Below are positions 11,560 to 22,364 of a DNA stretch of 64,000 nt, piece after piece (position 1 is the first letter of the stretch; each line of letters begins with the position of its first letter). The position numbers were made by a program, and so were the translations under genes. Source of the stretch: Oryzias latipes (Eukaryota > Chordata > Actinopteri > Beloniformes > Adrianichthyidae). Under the pieces are notes generated by a model. It searched no databases. It was not told the DNA's origin and saw nothing but the letters and a program-made list of their open reading frames with translations. The stretch is from the NCBI RefSeq assembly GCF_002234675.1, contig NC_019871.2, positions 19,562,604 through 19,626,603 on the forward strand, given 5' to 3'.

Positions 11560-11738
11560 GGGATAACCACCCCGAAGAACGTCGACAGCTTCTTCTGCTG
11601 CCGCTGCGGGCCGGCGGGCCTCGCCCGGGGGCTGCCGGGCCGCCGCTCCGGGGCCTGGCCGGCCGGGGGGGACCGCGGCTCGGACTCATTCACGCTGGTG
11701 CACAGCCGGTAGTGGAGGAGGGGGGTCCGCTCTGTCAT
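11553..11738 (-). CDS. slc12a9: First coding exon of an SLC12A9-like cation-chloride cotransporter
   Basis: ATG at 11738 opens a 62-codon exon. It begins MTERTPLLHYRLC, passes through a proline/arginine-rich linker of about 35 residues, and ends KKLSTFFGVVIPTV. The last motif matches the start of the first transmembrane region of SLC12A9 (human KLSTFLGVVVPTV followed by LSMFSIVVFLRIG), and the MxE-x-PLL-YRL opening also fits. SLC12A9 is a twelve-helix membrane protein of the cation-chloride cotransporter family. The following LSMFSIV sequence is not found downstream. The exon runs straight into the TIR element, and its last two codons may be donated by that TIR. No later exon was recognised in 1-10500. 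It is either the start of a gene with later exons outside the window or a broken copy. Confidence 0.7.
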
Positions 11739-12581
11739 GTTGGTCTGGTCTGAAGGTGAACGCGGCTATCCCGCTGCTATTTCTTAAAAAAAAATTAATT
11801 CTTAAAAAACATTTTTTTAAAACTAAATCAGTTTCACTTCTTTTCCCTCACGATTAAATTTACTTTCGGCGGTGTAAAACTGGTTATTTTAGATTTATTT
11901 TTAAACATTTCAGAAAGCGCCGTAAACAGACATAATAACAATTGCAGTTTGTCGATAGAAATATCAGATCCAGCAAACGCCGGCAGCTTCCTAAAGTGCA
12001 GCCATTGAGGTTAAGTTTATGTAGTGATTAGCTGTGGGACAGAAAGTCATGTGATACACCAGCCACTTCCGAATCGAACTTTCAGTATAAAAGCACAGCG
12101 AGACATTTGTCGCTAATAAACATGAAATGAATGTTTTATTTTGAAATAATGCGAACATGTTCCGCTTTTGCAACTGTCTCGTGGTCTCTACCTTTAAAAT
12201 CGCATTAGTCACGGCTTGTTTGTCCTTTTTTAACTATCTTTTTAAATTACTTTTCAGATTAATTTAAGTCTCTTAAAATTATTTCAAACAAAAGGCAACA
12301 GCATTTTATAGAGATATTGTAAAATTGTTGCCATTTTAAATTGTTTCTTGCCTTGCCTCTGCCCATTTTTTATTTTATTTTTTTCACTCCGCAATGTTTG
12401 TTATTATATGCTCATTTCTGATGTTTTACCTGACTCGTTTTGTACATAAATAAACAAATAAAGTTGAAAAATAAGACATTCCTTTTCTTTTTCCTGTCAC
12501 TTTCCGGCGTGTCGTTTTGGTCACGTGATCAGATTTGAGCATTTCTGCAGATGAGATGAGAACATTTCCTGTAGGTTAAAA
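11739..12581 (-). promoter_or_regulatory. Region upstream of the slc12a9-like exon
   Basis: This stretch has no coding signal. A GGTCACGTGATC palindromic E-box lies at 12519-12530. It resembles the GTCACGTGAC (CLEAR/TFEB-type) element found near lysosomal genes, but it lies about 780 bp from the ATG, so a promoter role is a guess. Confidence 0.3.
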
Positions 12582-13478
12582 CAGTGTTTTTCAACCTTTT
12601 TTGAGCCACGGCACACTTCAACCTTGACAAAAATCCCGCGGCACACCGGCATTCAAAAAAACAAACAAAAAAAGGAGAAACTCCGTCTGTATTGATCCAC
12701 AGTCCCTCCATGATCTCACATGCATTTTTGTGATAATTGTGGCAGAAAAAGCTGGAAGCTGCAGCTGTTTTTTTTAAGATGTGATAAAAGTTAAGTTAAA
12801 AGAATTAAAAACTGTTTGATTTGTGGTCGTTGTGGTTTCACTACGTTAAGAGGAGAGAGTCGTGCGCCCAGACGCTCACACACGCTTTAACCAAATGCAT
12901 AATGGGAGATGTAGTTTAATAATCCGCCGAACGCAGAGAGACTAGCGTATCTGAGCTTCATTGTTTTGTTCACTTGATCCACAGTCTGACACCGGATTCT
13001 GTGGAAACTACACCATTCATCATTAGCTACACCGCTAATGATGAGCTTTAGCTGGTATCTTTGTTAGAACTGAGAGACTATTCCAGCAGAATTCAGAACA
13101 AGGAAGTGAAGACTTTAACCATTTCTGATTGGTCAGACCGATGACATGTGATTAAAATCCCAAGACTGATTGGTGGAGACAGTTAAAGGGGCGGAAATTT
13201 TCCTAACACAGCGGAAGCTGCGGCTAAATCGCGGTACTGTCATCCTTATAAAATGTATTTTATAGAATCAAATAAACACAAAGAAAAAAGTATTTTACAA
13301 TCTTTCATATTCCCAATTTCTTAGTGTGTTATCAGGGCCTGTAGGGATGAACAGAGAACTGAAATCCTGCAGATGGAAAATGTTGTTAAATCAGTTAATG
13401 AGGGCAATTTCCCATGGCACACTTGACCATGTCCCACGGCACACTAGAGTGCCGCGGCACACTGGTTGAAAAACACTG
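12582..13478. mobile_element. Second non-autonomous hAT element
   Basis: 15-bp perfect TIRs CAGTGTTTTTCAACC (12582-12596) and complement (13464-13478) are flanked by the 8-bp duplication GGTTAAAA at 12574-12581 and 13479-13486. Subterminal GCGGCACAC-type motifs occur near both ends. There is no transposase frame. Confidence 0.92.
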
Positions 13479-13486
13479 GGTTAAAA

Positions 13487-15251
13487 AACACGAACATGAT
13501 CTGTTTGCTAGAAACAAAGTTTAATTTAAAAAAACATATGATGAGGTGAAAATAGGTTTGTTTAAGCACTTGAAGCAAAAACATACTATTCTTCATTTGC
13601 TTTAGTATAAAGTTTTGAATTCCACATAAATGCTATGCATAGTTTTTATACATTAGTGGGACAAAATATCCACATAATTAAAAGACCACATATACATATA
13701 TATTTTATCATTAATAAATAACAAATGGCACTATTACAAAAAAAATTGTGAAGTCTAATATTTTTTCCTTTCTCTGTGCATGCATCCTTTATAACATATA
13801 TTATAAACACAAAACATTTATGCAAATTTAAGCTAAACTGGTATGGTACAACACAGGAGGCCTCCTTAAGTGTAAATTAAATGTATCTAATCTGAGAACC
13901 ATTGTAGATGCTTTAAAATGATAAAAGAAATAATTATTATTTTATATGATATAATAATTATTCCTACATGCTTGATCAAATTTGGTATCACAGAGCAGAG
14001 TGCATTCGTTTGGTTGCAGAATACATTACATGTTTTGGTTCTATCCCCACAGAGGGAGCTGTGGGTACAGTTCTCACTGCAATGCCGGAAGAGACAAAAG
14101 GAATTAGCTGCACCGGCACTCCTGAAACTGTCTTTTGTGATCATTGTTGGGTTCTATAAAAGGGAAATGCAATAAACAACAAAGAAGAGAACATCAATCC
14201 ATTTTCCAAACCCGCTGAATTGCTCCAGAGGTCTAGAGGCTGCTGGAGCCTATCCAAGCAACTGATTGGTTAAAATGGGGTACACCAAAGACAGGTCACC
14301 TGTCTGTGACAGGGCTATGCAATCACTCACATGCACACCCAGGGGCAATTTAGAATCATCAATGAACCTATGAAGCATGTTTTGCCCTCACATAAAAGGA
14401 GAGAACATACAAACTTCACACAAAAACAATGCAGCTTGGAATTGTACCAGGCCTAATTGGACACCACCATACAACCCTAAAGAGAAAATAATTTCCTTAA
14501 ATGTATCTTTCCTCTTGTAAACTTTAAAACCTCTTTTGATCTTGCTGGAGACACAAAATAACTTGTTTGTGAACATTTAACTTAATAGCGAACCAGAGCA
14601 GCAGAGCAGATGAACTTGATCGGCCACATTCTACTGAACCAAAAAGCAGCCAGCCTGTCTTTTTGCTGAAGGCAAAGTTGCTCCACCCAAACTCTTTCAA
14701 TGTTTGACTCTAATTCATTTGGTTTGTGCTGCAACTCGATAGTTTTATGTTGAATTGTTTTTCAGTGTGTTGGTTAGAGAAAAACTTCAAAGCAGATGGC
14801 ATCTTAAATAAATTGTTATGACAACATAAGGACGTCCAGTTGTAAGTTTGAGAACTCAGAGGAGAAAAACAGTATTCCATAGAAAAGTTTGCAGAAACAA
14901 ATGATCCATTGTAACCACTGAGACACTAAATCTAAGCTGGAACCTCCAGATCTTGAAAACAAAGCCAAAACAGAACATACAAAAGCATTTCAAGCTTTTC
15001 ACAACACTAAGTTGGTCATGTGATGTGCAAAGTCAAAGACACAAATGAACTTGACCTCTTTTTCATCTGAAGATTCTGCTGTTTAAAGCAGACAGTAATA
15101 GTTGTTGTCAGAAAAGCATTTTTCCTTCCTTTAGTTCCTTTCTGTTTATCTTTCTGCTACTCTTAAAGCAGCATCTTTTCCAATAAGAGGTCCTTCCGTC
15201 TGCGTCAGCCTGTAAAGTCCACTTAGGGATCAGCTGTTGTCTATGTCGTCG
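13487..15251. other. Intergenic sequence downstream of thpo
   Basis: AT-rich sequence without recognised exons apart from the dispersed repeat at about 14191-14380. The 3' UTR of the thpo-like gene must lie at the right end, but I could not pick its poly-A site. Confidence 0.4.
14191..14380. repeat. Dispersed fish repeat (TCCATTTTCCAAACCCGC family)
   Basis: The stretch carries the widespread teleost signature: TCCATTTTC...CCGCT, GCTGGAGCCTATCC, GGGGTACACC..GACAGGTC, and GGGCAATTTAGA..ATCAATGAACCTA. A second copy lies inverted at about 34478-34614. Confidence 0.7.
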
Positions 15252-18200
15252 TCATTTCTTCCTTTTGCAGTTGGAGAGTTGAAGGTCCTGAGCAAAAAGG
15301 TTCAGCTTCTTCTTGATCAGTGTTTTGTACTGGTCTAAAACCTCTCCAATGGTTTTCCCCTCCTTGGTTTTTTGTGGGTGGTGGGGGGGTGTAAGGTTAT
15401 CCTTCTGCAAATAGATTCACAGCAAAACACTGATCAGATGGAACCGATGCCCACAAAAGAAACATAACTGCTGATGGCTGTGTGCTCTCTAAGGAAACAG
15501 CATTTTTTATTCACTGTAACTTTTTTGTTTTGTTTTCTGCTTTGATGATAGTTTAAAAGGCATGAAAACATTCATGAAAGTTAATCCCAGCTTTTTTCTA
15601 ATTGTTTTTGTATCTCAGAAGATAAACCTTTATTTTTCATAAAAATGTCTCCCCCTTACACTTAAGAGTGTATTCAGACTGGGAAAAACGTTTGGCAAAG
15701 CGACCAGAGGCAGAAATTATGGAAGTCCTGAGCTTTTAGTTCATTCAAACTTTATATTTCGCTCAAAGATTTTGAATTACTGTATCAGCGTCGGGCTTTT
15801 TATTCTCTTGGCCCAATGGAGGCATGCTGCTGGGCGGTTCCTGGTAAGAAGAAAACTAAGAAGGTACTGATAACTGTTTATGACATAGATTGTAGGGGAA
15901 AAATAGCGAGAAGCAATTTGTTTCACATTAAAAATTGTTTTGATGAGTGCGACTCTTCCAACCACATTTCAAAGATTTGCTGCGTCTCATCGCTGTTGTG
16001 TTATGGCATGGTTTTAAGAGAATTCTTATAAGGAACTGCAAGATAGCTTTTAGGATGACATCACAGCAGCGCAGCACGCATGCCATGTAACCACGTTACA
16101 TTTGTTCACGGCTCATCTGCTGTTACATTCTGACTGTGATTAGATCACCTGACCACCCGCTACGTTTTCCAGTTTCAGTTGTTCGGTTCTGAGGACGGAT
16201 TGTATTCAGACTGAGGAATCTCAGAGCAAACTGAAGTCAGTCCGATTGGAATTGAACCAAGACCATTGTGAATTATGGGTCTGAGGGCGGTTCCTGGTCC
16301 CAGACTGTTCTGGATTATCGAGGGAAACAAACTCTGGTTCACTTAAAGCGGACCAAATGTGTCCAGTCTGATTACACCCATAAAAATCAGGGAATAAAGG
16401 TTCTAGGATATCAGTGTTTCCTGACAGGACCCTGAGTCTACTGTTACATGGATGTGGGTGACTGTCATTTGATTTGAATTTAGCGTTTGCAGTGTAGTTT
16501 GGATCATGTGTGTTTCAGGCCGTACCTGGATGGGAGCTTTTTTGACAATAATCATATAGTTTTTGATCCTGAGTGTCCTCATACACTGCAGGCTGGTCTC
16601 ATTGTTAATGACGAGGTCAAACAGCTGGAGGGCCTCCAAAATCTCTGCCTGCTTCTGCTGGAGCTTTAAGATATACAGAAAAGAAAAGAAACACAATTAC
16701 GACATCTCACTCAGAGAAAACTTTTGAAACTTTCTTACAAGCTTAAGTTGCGATTGAGAAATGGACAGAGTCTCTGGAAATGTTCTGAGGTTCTGTGAGG
16801 TAACAGCTTGGTTCAGGTTCAATGTTTATGTGGAAAATATGACAGCGGGAGGCGCATTCACAAAACTTACTAAGCCAGAGCTTTGGATGTTGTGAGGATT
16901 GTGCACCTGGATTTGGTTTTGTCAGAGGTGTTTTTTTTATTTATCATGTTCTGTTTTTTCGGGTGTTCCCCCCCAACCGTTACACCAGGTAACTTTTTAA
17001 ATGCTTACGTTTATTTATTAAATGTTTAAGCCTGGTCTCCTGCATATGGGGTCCTACGTGGTTCCTGACAGATTTAGAGATGAACTTTTAGGAATATTTT
17101 TAGAATTTTGGAGTATTCTCAGAAATTTGAATTTAAAAAAATTGTTATGTAATGATAGGAAAGTATTAATAAAATATTTTTGATCGTGAAAAAACTCATA
17201 TTTAAAAAATAAAAAGGAGGGTAAAGAGAAAGATTTTAGGATCATGACGATGTAAAAGACAAACATATTTAATGATCGGATTTCACACTTCTATACTTTT
17301 TGGAAATACTGTAGCTTGGTTTCTTAGTCACAGTTACTATCATCGCCTAGATTGGATTTTAAAGAACAAAACTTTGCTTTAATCATCTTTTAAATTGATA
17401 AAACTTGAATTGATGCATCTTTGTTATTAGCAGAATCAAGCTGAAATGAAAGTATAGCATGTAGAGACAAAGATTTTTTACATTTTTATTCAGAGTTGTT
17501 CTGGGAACAAAACATCTCTGAATGTCTTCAAGGCCAGCGTTCCTGGACAGAGATCCTGTCTAACATCAGGAAAGCAGCTTTATTTATTCCTTGAATGTTG
17601 AGCAAAGCTGAGTCAAACTTTCTCCCCTGAATAACCCACCAGAATTGGAACAGGAAACATTGTAGGTCTTTGTTCTTTTTTTAACTAAATTAAAAGAAAC
17701 GAGCTTATGAGATGTTAATTAAGAATGCCATTTTTAAAATTGTAATTTGAATATATTATTATTTTTTAACCTGTGTTTAATTTGAGGATGGTGGTACCCA
17801 GTTAATGATGGAGTAACATTAGCTTCATATTCACATTTCTGTCATTACTTTTTTGTTTGTTTTTGTTTTTGCTTATCTGCTCACTGTGTGAGAAATAAAA
17901 ACTGATTGAAATTCCATGACCTTCAAGTTCAAATGTGACATCAAATTTAAACGCAAACTAATAATTAAGTGGTGCAACTTTCACTTCAAGTGAAAGGTAA
18001 AAATTGCTTTCACCTTATCGACTTTTCTCTTCCACAGCTCTGTTTGCCAGTTTTTGTTCCACCTTCGTTAAGCACAATAACTTTTTATTTTTGTTGCTGA
18101 TCCTAAAACAACTCACAGTTAAATTCTGCAGAAATCTCCTCACTGATGGAATCATAGATAAAGAAGGCTTGACAAGAGCCTCTTTTGTTCTCCCACGCAA

Positions 18201-20169
18201 TAGTCAGAGCCAGTTAATCATGATAATAACTTGTTGCATGCCAGCAGCAAAACTCATCAGTGGCCAAGTGGCACAGTGTCTGTCCTTGGGAAGTCATGCA
18301 TTCCCATCTATCTACCCCCCTGGGAGATAAGAGCAAATTTCATTCACCCAGGGGAGTGACAACTGATGAGACTTTAGCAAAGAGAACTAACTGAGGATTA
18401 ACACTTCTTTACAAATTAAAGGTGTTCCCAAATAATTAGGAGCTTGTCTGAAAAACATTTCTAATTCTTACTCATGGAACGCTCACGTTTCACTTTTAGA
18501 CTCTACTCCTGATAAGCATCTCAGTATCTAATTTATTATGCAGAAAGTTCCTATTGTTGCTGCTTCTGTGTGACTTTTTCCTATCTATCAGATATTTATT
18601 TATCCCTCTACATTTAAAGGTTAACAGCCTTTAAACAGAAGAACATTTATAATCCATGTCAAATGATGTTAATATGCAGATAAAAAAGAAAACAGTAATT
18701 TTAAACAATGCCAGATACCAGTATTCAGTTCAGAGCCCTAAAAGATCAGTAAGTCCAACAAAAGTTTAAATTTATTGGATAGGCAACTATTTATTTCAAA
18801 GGGAATCTTATCTTTGTACTTACAGTTTTATTTTCCCATTCGTTCAAGTTTAACTCCACGGACGGCATCAGCACTGGAGAAGGCAGCACGTCGGTCTTAT
18901 TGCATTCAACCTGAGTAAATGGACATGATATTTATGTCACATTGTTCAGATTTTGTCCTTTCTAATTCAGTTTTTTATCTTTCTTTTTAAAATATACTCT
19001 AATGAAAATGGTGTTTTTGGTGTTTTCAACATGTTCTTGTGACATATTTCTGATGATGGAGGACATATAAAAAGAGGATTAAGCCTAAAATTCCATTTGT
19101 GAGTATTTCTTTATTTAAATTATGGTGAATCAGGAGCTGATAAAAAAATTTCTATTTTGAAAACGATCGTATTTGTGATGTAGAAAATACGCTTAGCAGG
19201 CCATTCCATTCTGATGAATCCACTTCTAAACCATTAGATCCGTGTATGACTTTGCTTTCCTCGTCTGAGCTGCATCAGGCTCCAAACTGTACGGCTGCAT
19301 AGCTCCAGTATTGCTTGCCATTTTTGTTGCAGCAATGATTTTAGGTCTGGGGCATTAGGAGCTGTGAACTAGCAGGGGAGCACGAAAAAGACAACTTTCA
19401 GCAATGGGGAGGGGAAGGGGGGTGAGGTTGCTCAACGCCAACTATCCATGCTTTGAAAATAGATTAAAAGATGATCGAAGTGGAACTATAACCAGAAATG
19501 AAATGCTCTTTTTTTTAAATGTGTTCGGGCTAAACAAAATATGTGTATATATATATAATTAATGATGGTTTGTGAAAACACTCACACACCAGCGGACACA
19601 TTCTAGAATAAACTGAAATAAAATAGTGGTAGAGCGTTTGCCCTGAAACTTGGAAATAGTGGTTTCAGAGATTACCAAAGAGTCTAAAAATGCGACCAAT
19701 CCTTCTCTGCTTGGGACACAACATTAAGGAGTCAAACCCCCAAAAGGTTCCCTGCTCCCCCAGGAGATGGGGCAAATTTGGGAAACAAAATTTGCACCAA
19801 GGAGTATGACAGCAAGTGAGACGGCTCACTGAAAAATGCCATATTCCTGCACAGACTGCAAATTAAGTTCCACAGCAGCCCAAAGCAAACTCTGTCTCTC
19901 CGTCAATTTTTAAAGCAACTCAAAAGATCAGCTTTTAAACATAATATATTTATGAGCCAAAATAAACTATCAATGAAACGACATTCAAACAAAAACAAAA
20001 ACTTTCTTACCTTCTCTGCAACCGACATGTTTTTTCGAGCCACAGAATTGCACCAAAAGTTGTTGGGTCTGGCGTGGACCTGAGGCAGGTTTGTGGAAAT
20101 CCCTCCTATCAGCAGCCGCAGCAGCAGTAGGATACAGCCTGGAGGAGCAAATGATTGATGAACTGCCAT
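15252..20169 (-). CDS. thpo: Thrombopoietin-like four-helix cytokine, four exons
   Basis: Exons on the minus strand: 20011-20169, 18824-18910, 16526-16663 and 15252-15404. All junctions are GT-AG and phase 0, giving 178 residues. Residues 1 to about 33 form a signal peptide (GCILLLLRLLIG core). The mature part has four cysteines at 40, 56, 109 and 174. Their spacing follows human THPO (C7, C29, C85, C151) and not EPO, whose second and third cysteines form a tight CxxxC. Exon 2 contains LPSPVLMPSVELNLNEW, close to THPO LPTPVLLPAVDFSLGEW. Exon 3 starts LQQKQAEILEAL, and exon 4 ends helix D and LSNCKRKK. NxT sites lie at 57, 80, 103 and 131. The long C-terminal glycosylated domain of mammalian THPO is absent. 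In vertebrates the hormone acts through the MPL receptor in thrombocyte or platelet formation. Identity is inferred from motif and exon pattern; a divergent EPO relative is the alternative. Confidence 0.75.
15666..16381. mobile_element. Candidate MITE inside thpo intron 3
   Basis: GAGTGTATTCAGACTGG (15666-15682) and CCAGTCTGATTACACCC (about 16364-16380) are near-complementary (about 14 of 16 positions). They bracket about 0.7 kb of non-coding sequence. Target duplication and superfamily were not resolved. Confidence 0.45.
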
Positions 20170-21472
20170 TGAGCTGTTCCAAACAGGAACACACAGTATT
20201 TATCTGCTTGTTTCTGTTTGTTTATATCCTCCTCCTTTATCTTTAAATCTTGTGTATCATTAGTGAAGTCAACCATAAAACCAGCATCTTAACGCTTTAT
20301 CAGGCATCAAAGCATGTGTGTGACTTCTGCACTCATCCTTAATCGCATAAAAAGGATTCTGGGGAAAGTATGATAACTGACATACTTTGGGTTGTAGCTG
20401 AATTCTAAATGTTTCAGTGAATGGATGAGAAAGGGTTAACTCCATCTCGTATCACTATCACTTCTCTATAAAGCCCTGCCCACGAATCGTGCTCCAACAA
20501 GTTGCAAAACTTTGTTTTTTAAAAGTGAATCAAAATAATTGGGATTCTTATTTCAATGATGTTTCTAGTGGAATTTATGAAGAAATATGAACCAGGATTA
20601 ATATCCAGTTCAAGCTAAAATGACAAATATGTAAGGAGTCTCTGCCAAAACACAAAATATCACCAAGGGTCTACTTTGTCGCTAAAATATCTTTTTGCAC
20701 TGTATGCACCTATTACCCGGTAAATATGATTTTTTTTTTACTTAGTGCAACACCCACCACAACCACCAATAAAAAAAGACATTACAGAAACTGTCAATAA
20801 AATGAATGGGGTCAAACTCTTATGGGGCTCATAAGAATTATTTCAAACTCCACTAATGAAACCAAAACACATGTGATGGGGATCTCCAAAGGAAGTTATG
20901 GGTATTATGGACCTTCAGCTTGGTGGCTATTTTGTGGCAAAATGAGAAAATTGGCAATTTTCCCACAATATGGAAAAAGAAAACTTTTGTTCAAGCAATC
21001 TCCACAAAATTTCACTTGCATGCCGCCAATTTAAGAATATTGGGGAAACTTTTGACATGAGTCATTGGCTTCAGCTGACTGAAACAATATGGCACACAAA
21101 CGCGTGGTAAACAAAAAACCTATGTTACCAAGGAAATAGAAACATTTACTTTTGCTGACTCTTCTAAAAATTACTTAGACCTGTTTGACACCCCCATGCG
21201 ACCAAAAAAAAAAAAACTGTAAATGTATTCAACAAAAGCCGTAAATATATTCACAAGAGCAAAGAGTTAAACACCTAAATGTAAGTGTTTATAACCAATG
21301 TTGGGATTTAATTACATCAGAACTTATTTTTGAGAAATCTATTTTAAAAATTCCATATTCCCAATACCAAATTCTACTATTTCTATTGGCAGATATTTTT
21401 TCCACTCATTACAAGGTAAAAAAAATCTTGTATTCTATTTGTTTTAACTTGTTTTCATAAGGACGTTTTTTA
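20170..21472. other. Upstream region of thpo, then repeat-like sequence
   Basis: On the minus strand, TATA-like AGATAAATAC (about 20196) and GATATAAAC (about 20220) lie shortly upstream of the thpo ATG. From about 20470 to 21200 the sequence looks like a dispersed repeat. Its right part (AAATTACTTAGACCTGTTTGACACCCCC, about 21170) has a relative at about 33515-33545. Confidence 0.4.
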
Positions 21473-21477
21473 CAGTG

Positions 21478-22348
21478 TGTCATGGCTGACGTCGTAGACG
21501 TGACTGACCCAGACGCTGAAACCCGGAAGTAACTCACGATCCGAGATGTGGGTTAGAAGAGGTTTATTTTTACAAAGTTTTTGTGGTTGAATCCTCTTCG
21601 GATGGAGACTTATAGTTCTTGGGACGGGCGTAAGGCGAGGCGTGGACGCCGAGGACGGCGGAACCAGCTTGGGGCAGGACGTGGACGCCGAGGACGGCGG
21701 GACCAGCTTGAGGCAGGACGTGGACGCCGAGGACGGCGGAACCAGCTTGGGGCAGGACGTGGACGCCGATGACGGCGGGACCAGCTTGAGGCAGGACGTG
21801 GACGCCGAGGACGGCGGAACCAGCTTGAGGCAGGACGTGGACGCCGAGGACGGCGGAACCAGCTTGAGGCAGGACGTGGACGCCGAGGACGACGGAACCA
21901 GCTTGAGGCAGGACGTGGACGCCGAGGACGGCGGGACCAGCTTGAGGCAGGACGTGGACGCCGAGGACGACGGAACCAGCTTGAGGCAGGACGTGGACGC
22001 CGAGGACGGCGGGACCAGCTTGAGGCAGGACGTGGACGCCGAGGACGGCGGGACCAGCGAGGGGCGCGGTGGAGAGCTCAGGATGATGAAACCAGCAAGA
22101 CCAGTGGTGAGGGAACCTGAAGGATAATGCAGAGCGTGGTGAGTCAAATAACTTAGCTTGGAAGGTAGATACTAAAAGGCCAGACATAAGCACCGGAGTG
22201 AGTATAACGAACTGGCGCTGAATACTGATGAGAAGATCCCTTAAGAAGGCCGGCAGGGTGATGAGGAGATGAAGGTCAGCTGGTTCCAATCAGCAGAGCA
22301 GGTGCAGGAGCTGAGGGAGGGGGAGGTGAGCTGACAGGCACCGTGACA
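21478..22348 (-). repeat. 3' LTR of the gypsy element
   Basis: 871 bp. It holds about eleven copies of a 39-bp unit (GGACGTGGACGCCGAGGACG core) at about 21634-22060. The AACGAACTGGC site at 22206-22216 corresponds to the one used for the self-priming argument in the other LTR. The long open frames across the repeat on both strands are by-products of a 13-codon period, not genes. Confidence 0.93.
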
Positions 22349-22364
22349 GTACCCCCCCCCCCCC
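22349..22364 (-). promoter_or_regulatory. Polypurine tract of the gypsy element
   Basis: On the minus strand a G run of about 14 bases directly precedes the 3' LTR. This is the expected place and composition for plus-strand DNA priming. Confidence 0.75.

Noticed and set aside
15252..20169. Reading the cytokine as erythropoietin
   Set aside because: EPO has a CxxxC pair before helix B and an RPICDLRVL-like start. Here the cysteine spacing and the LPSPVLMPSV motif fit THPO better.
21470..22289. Long proline/serine or glycine/arginine-rich frames on both strands across the LTR
   Set aside because: They arise because the 39-bp minisatellite is a multiple of three without stops. The same happens at 26668-27393.
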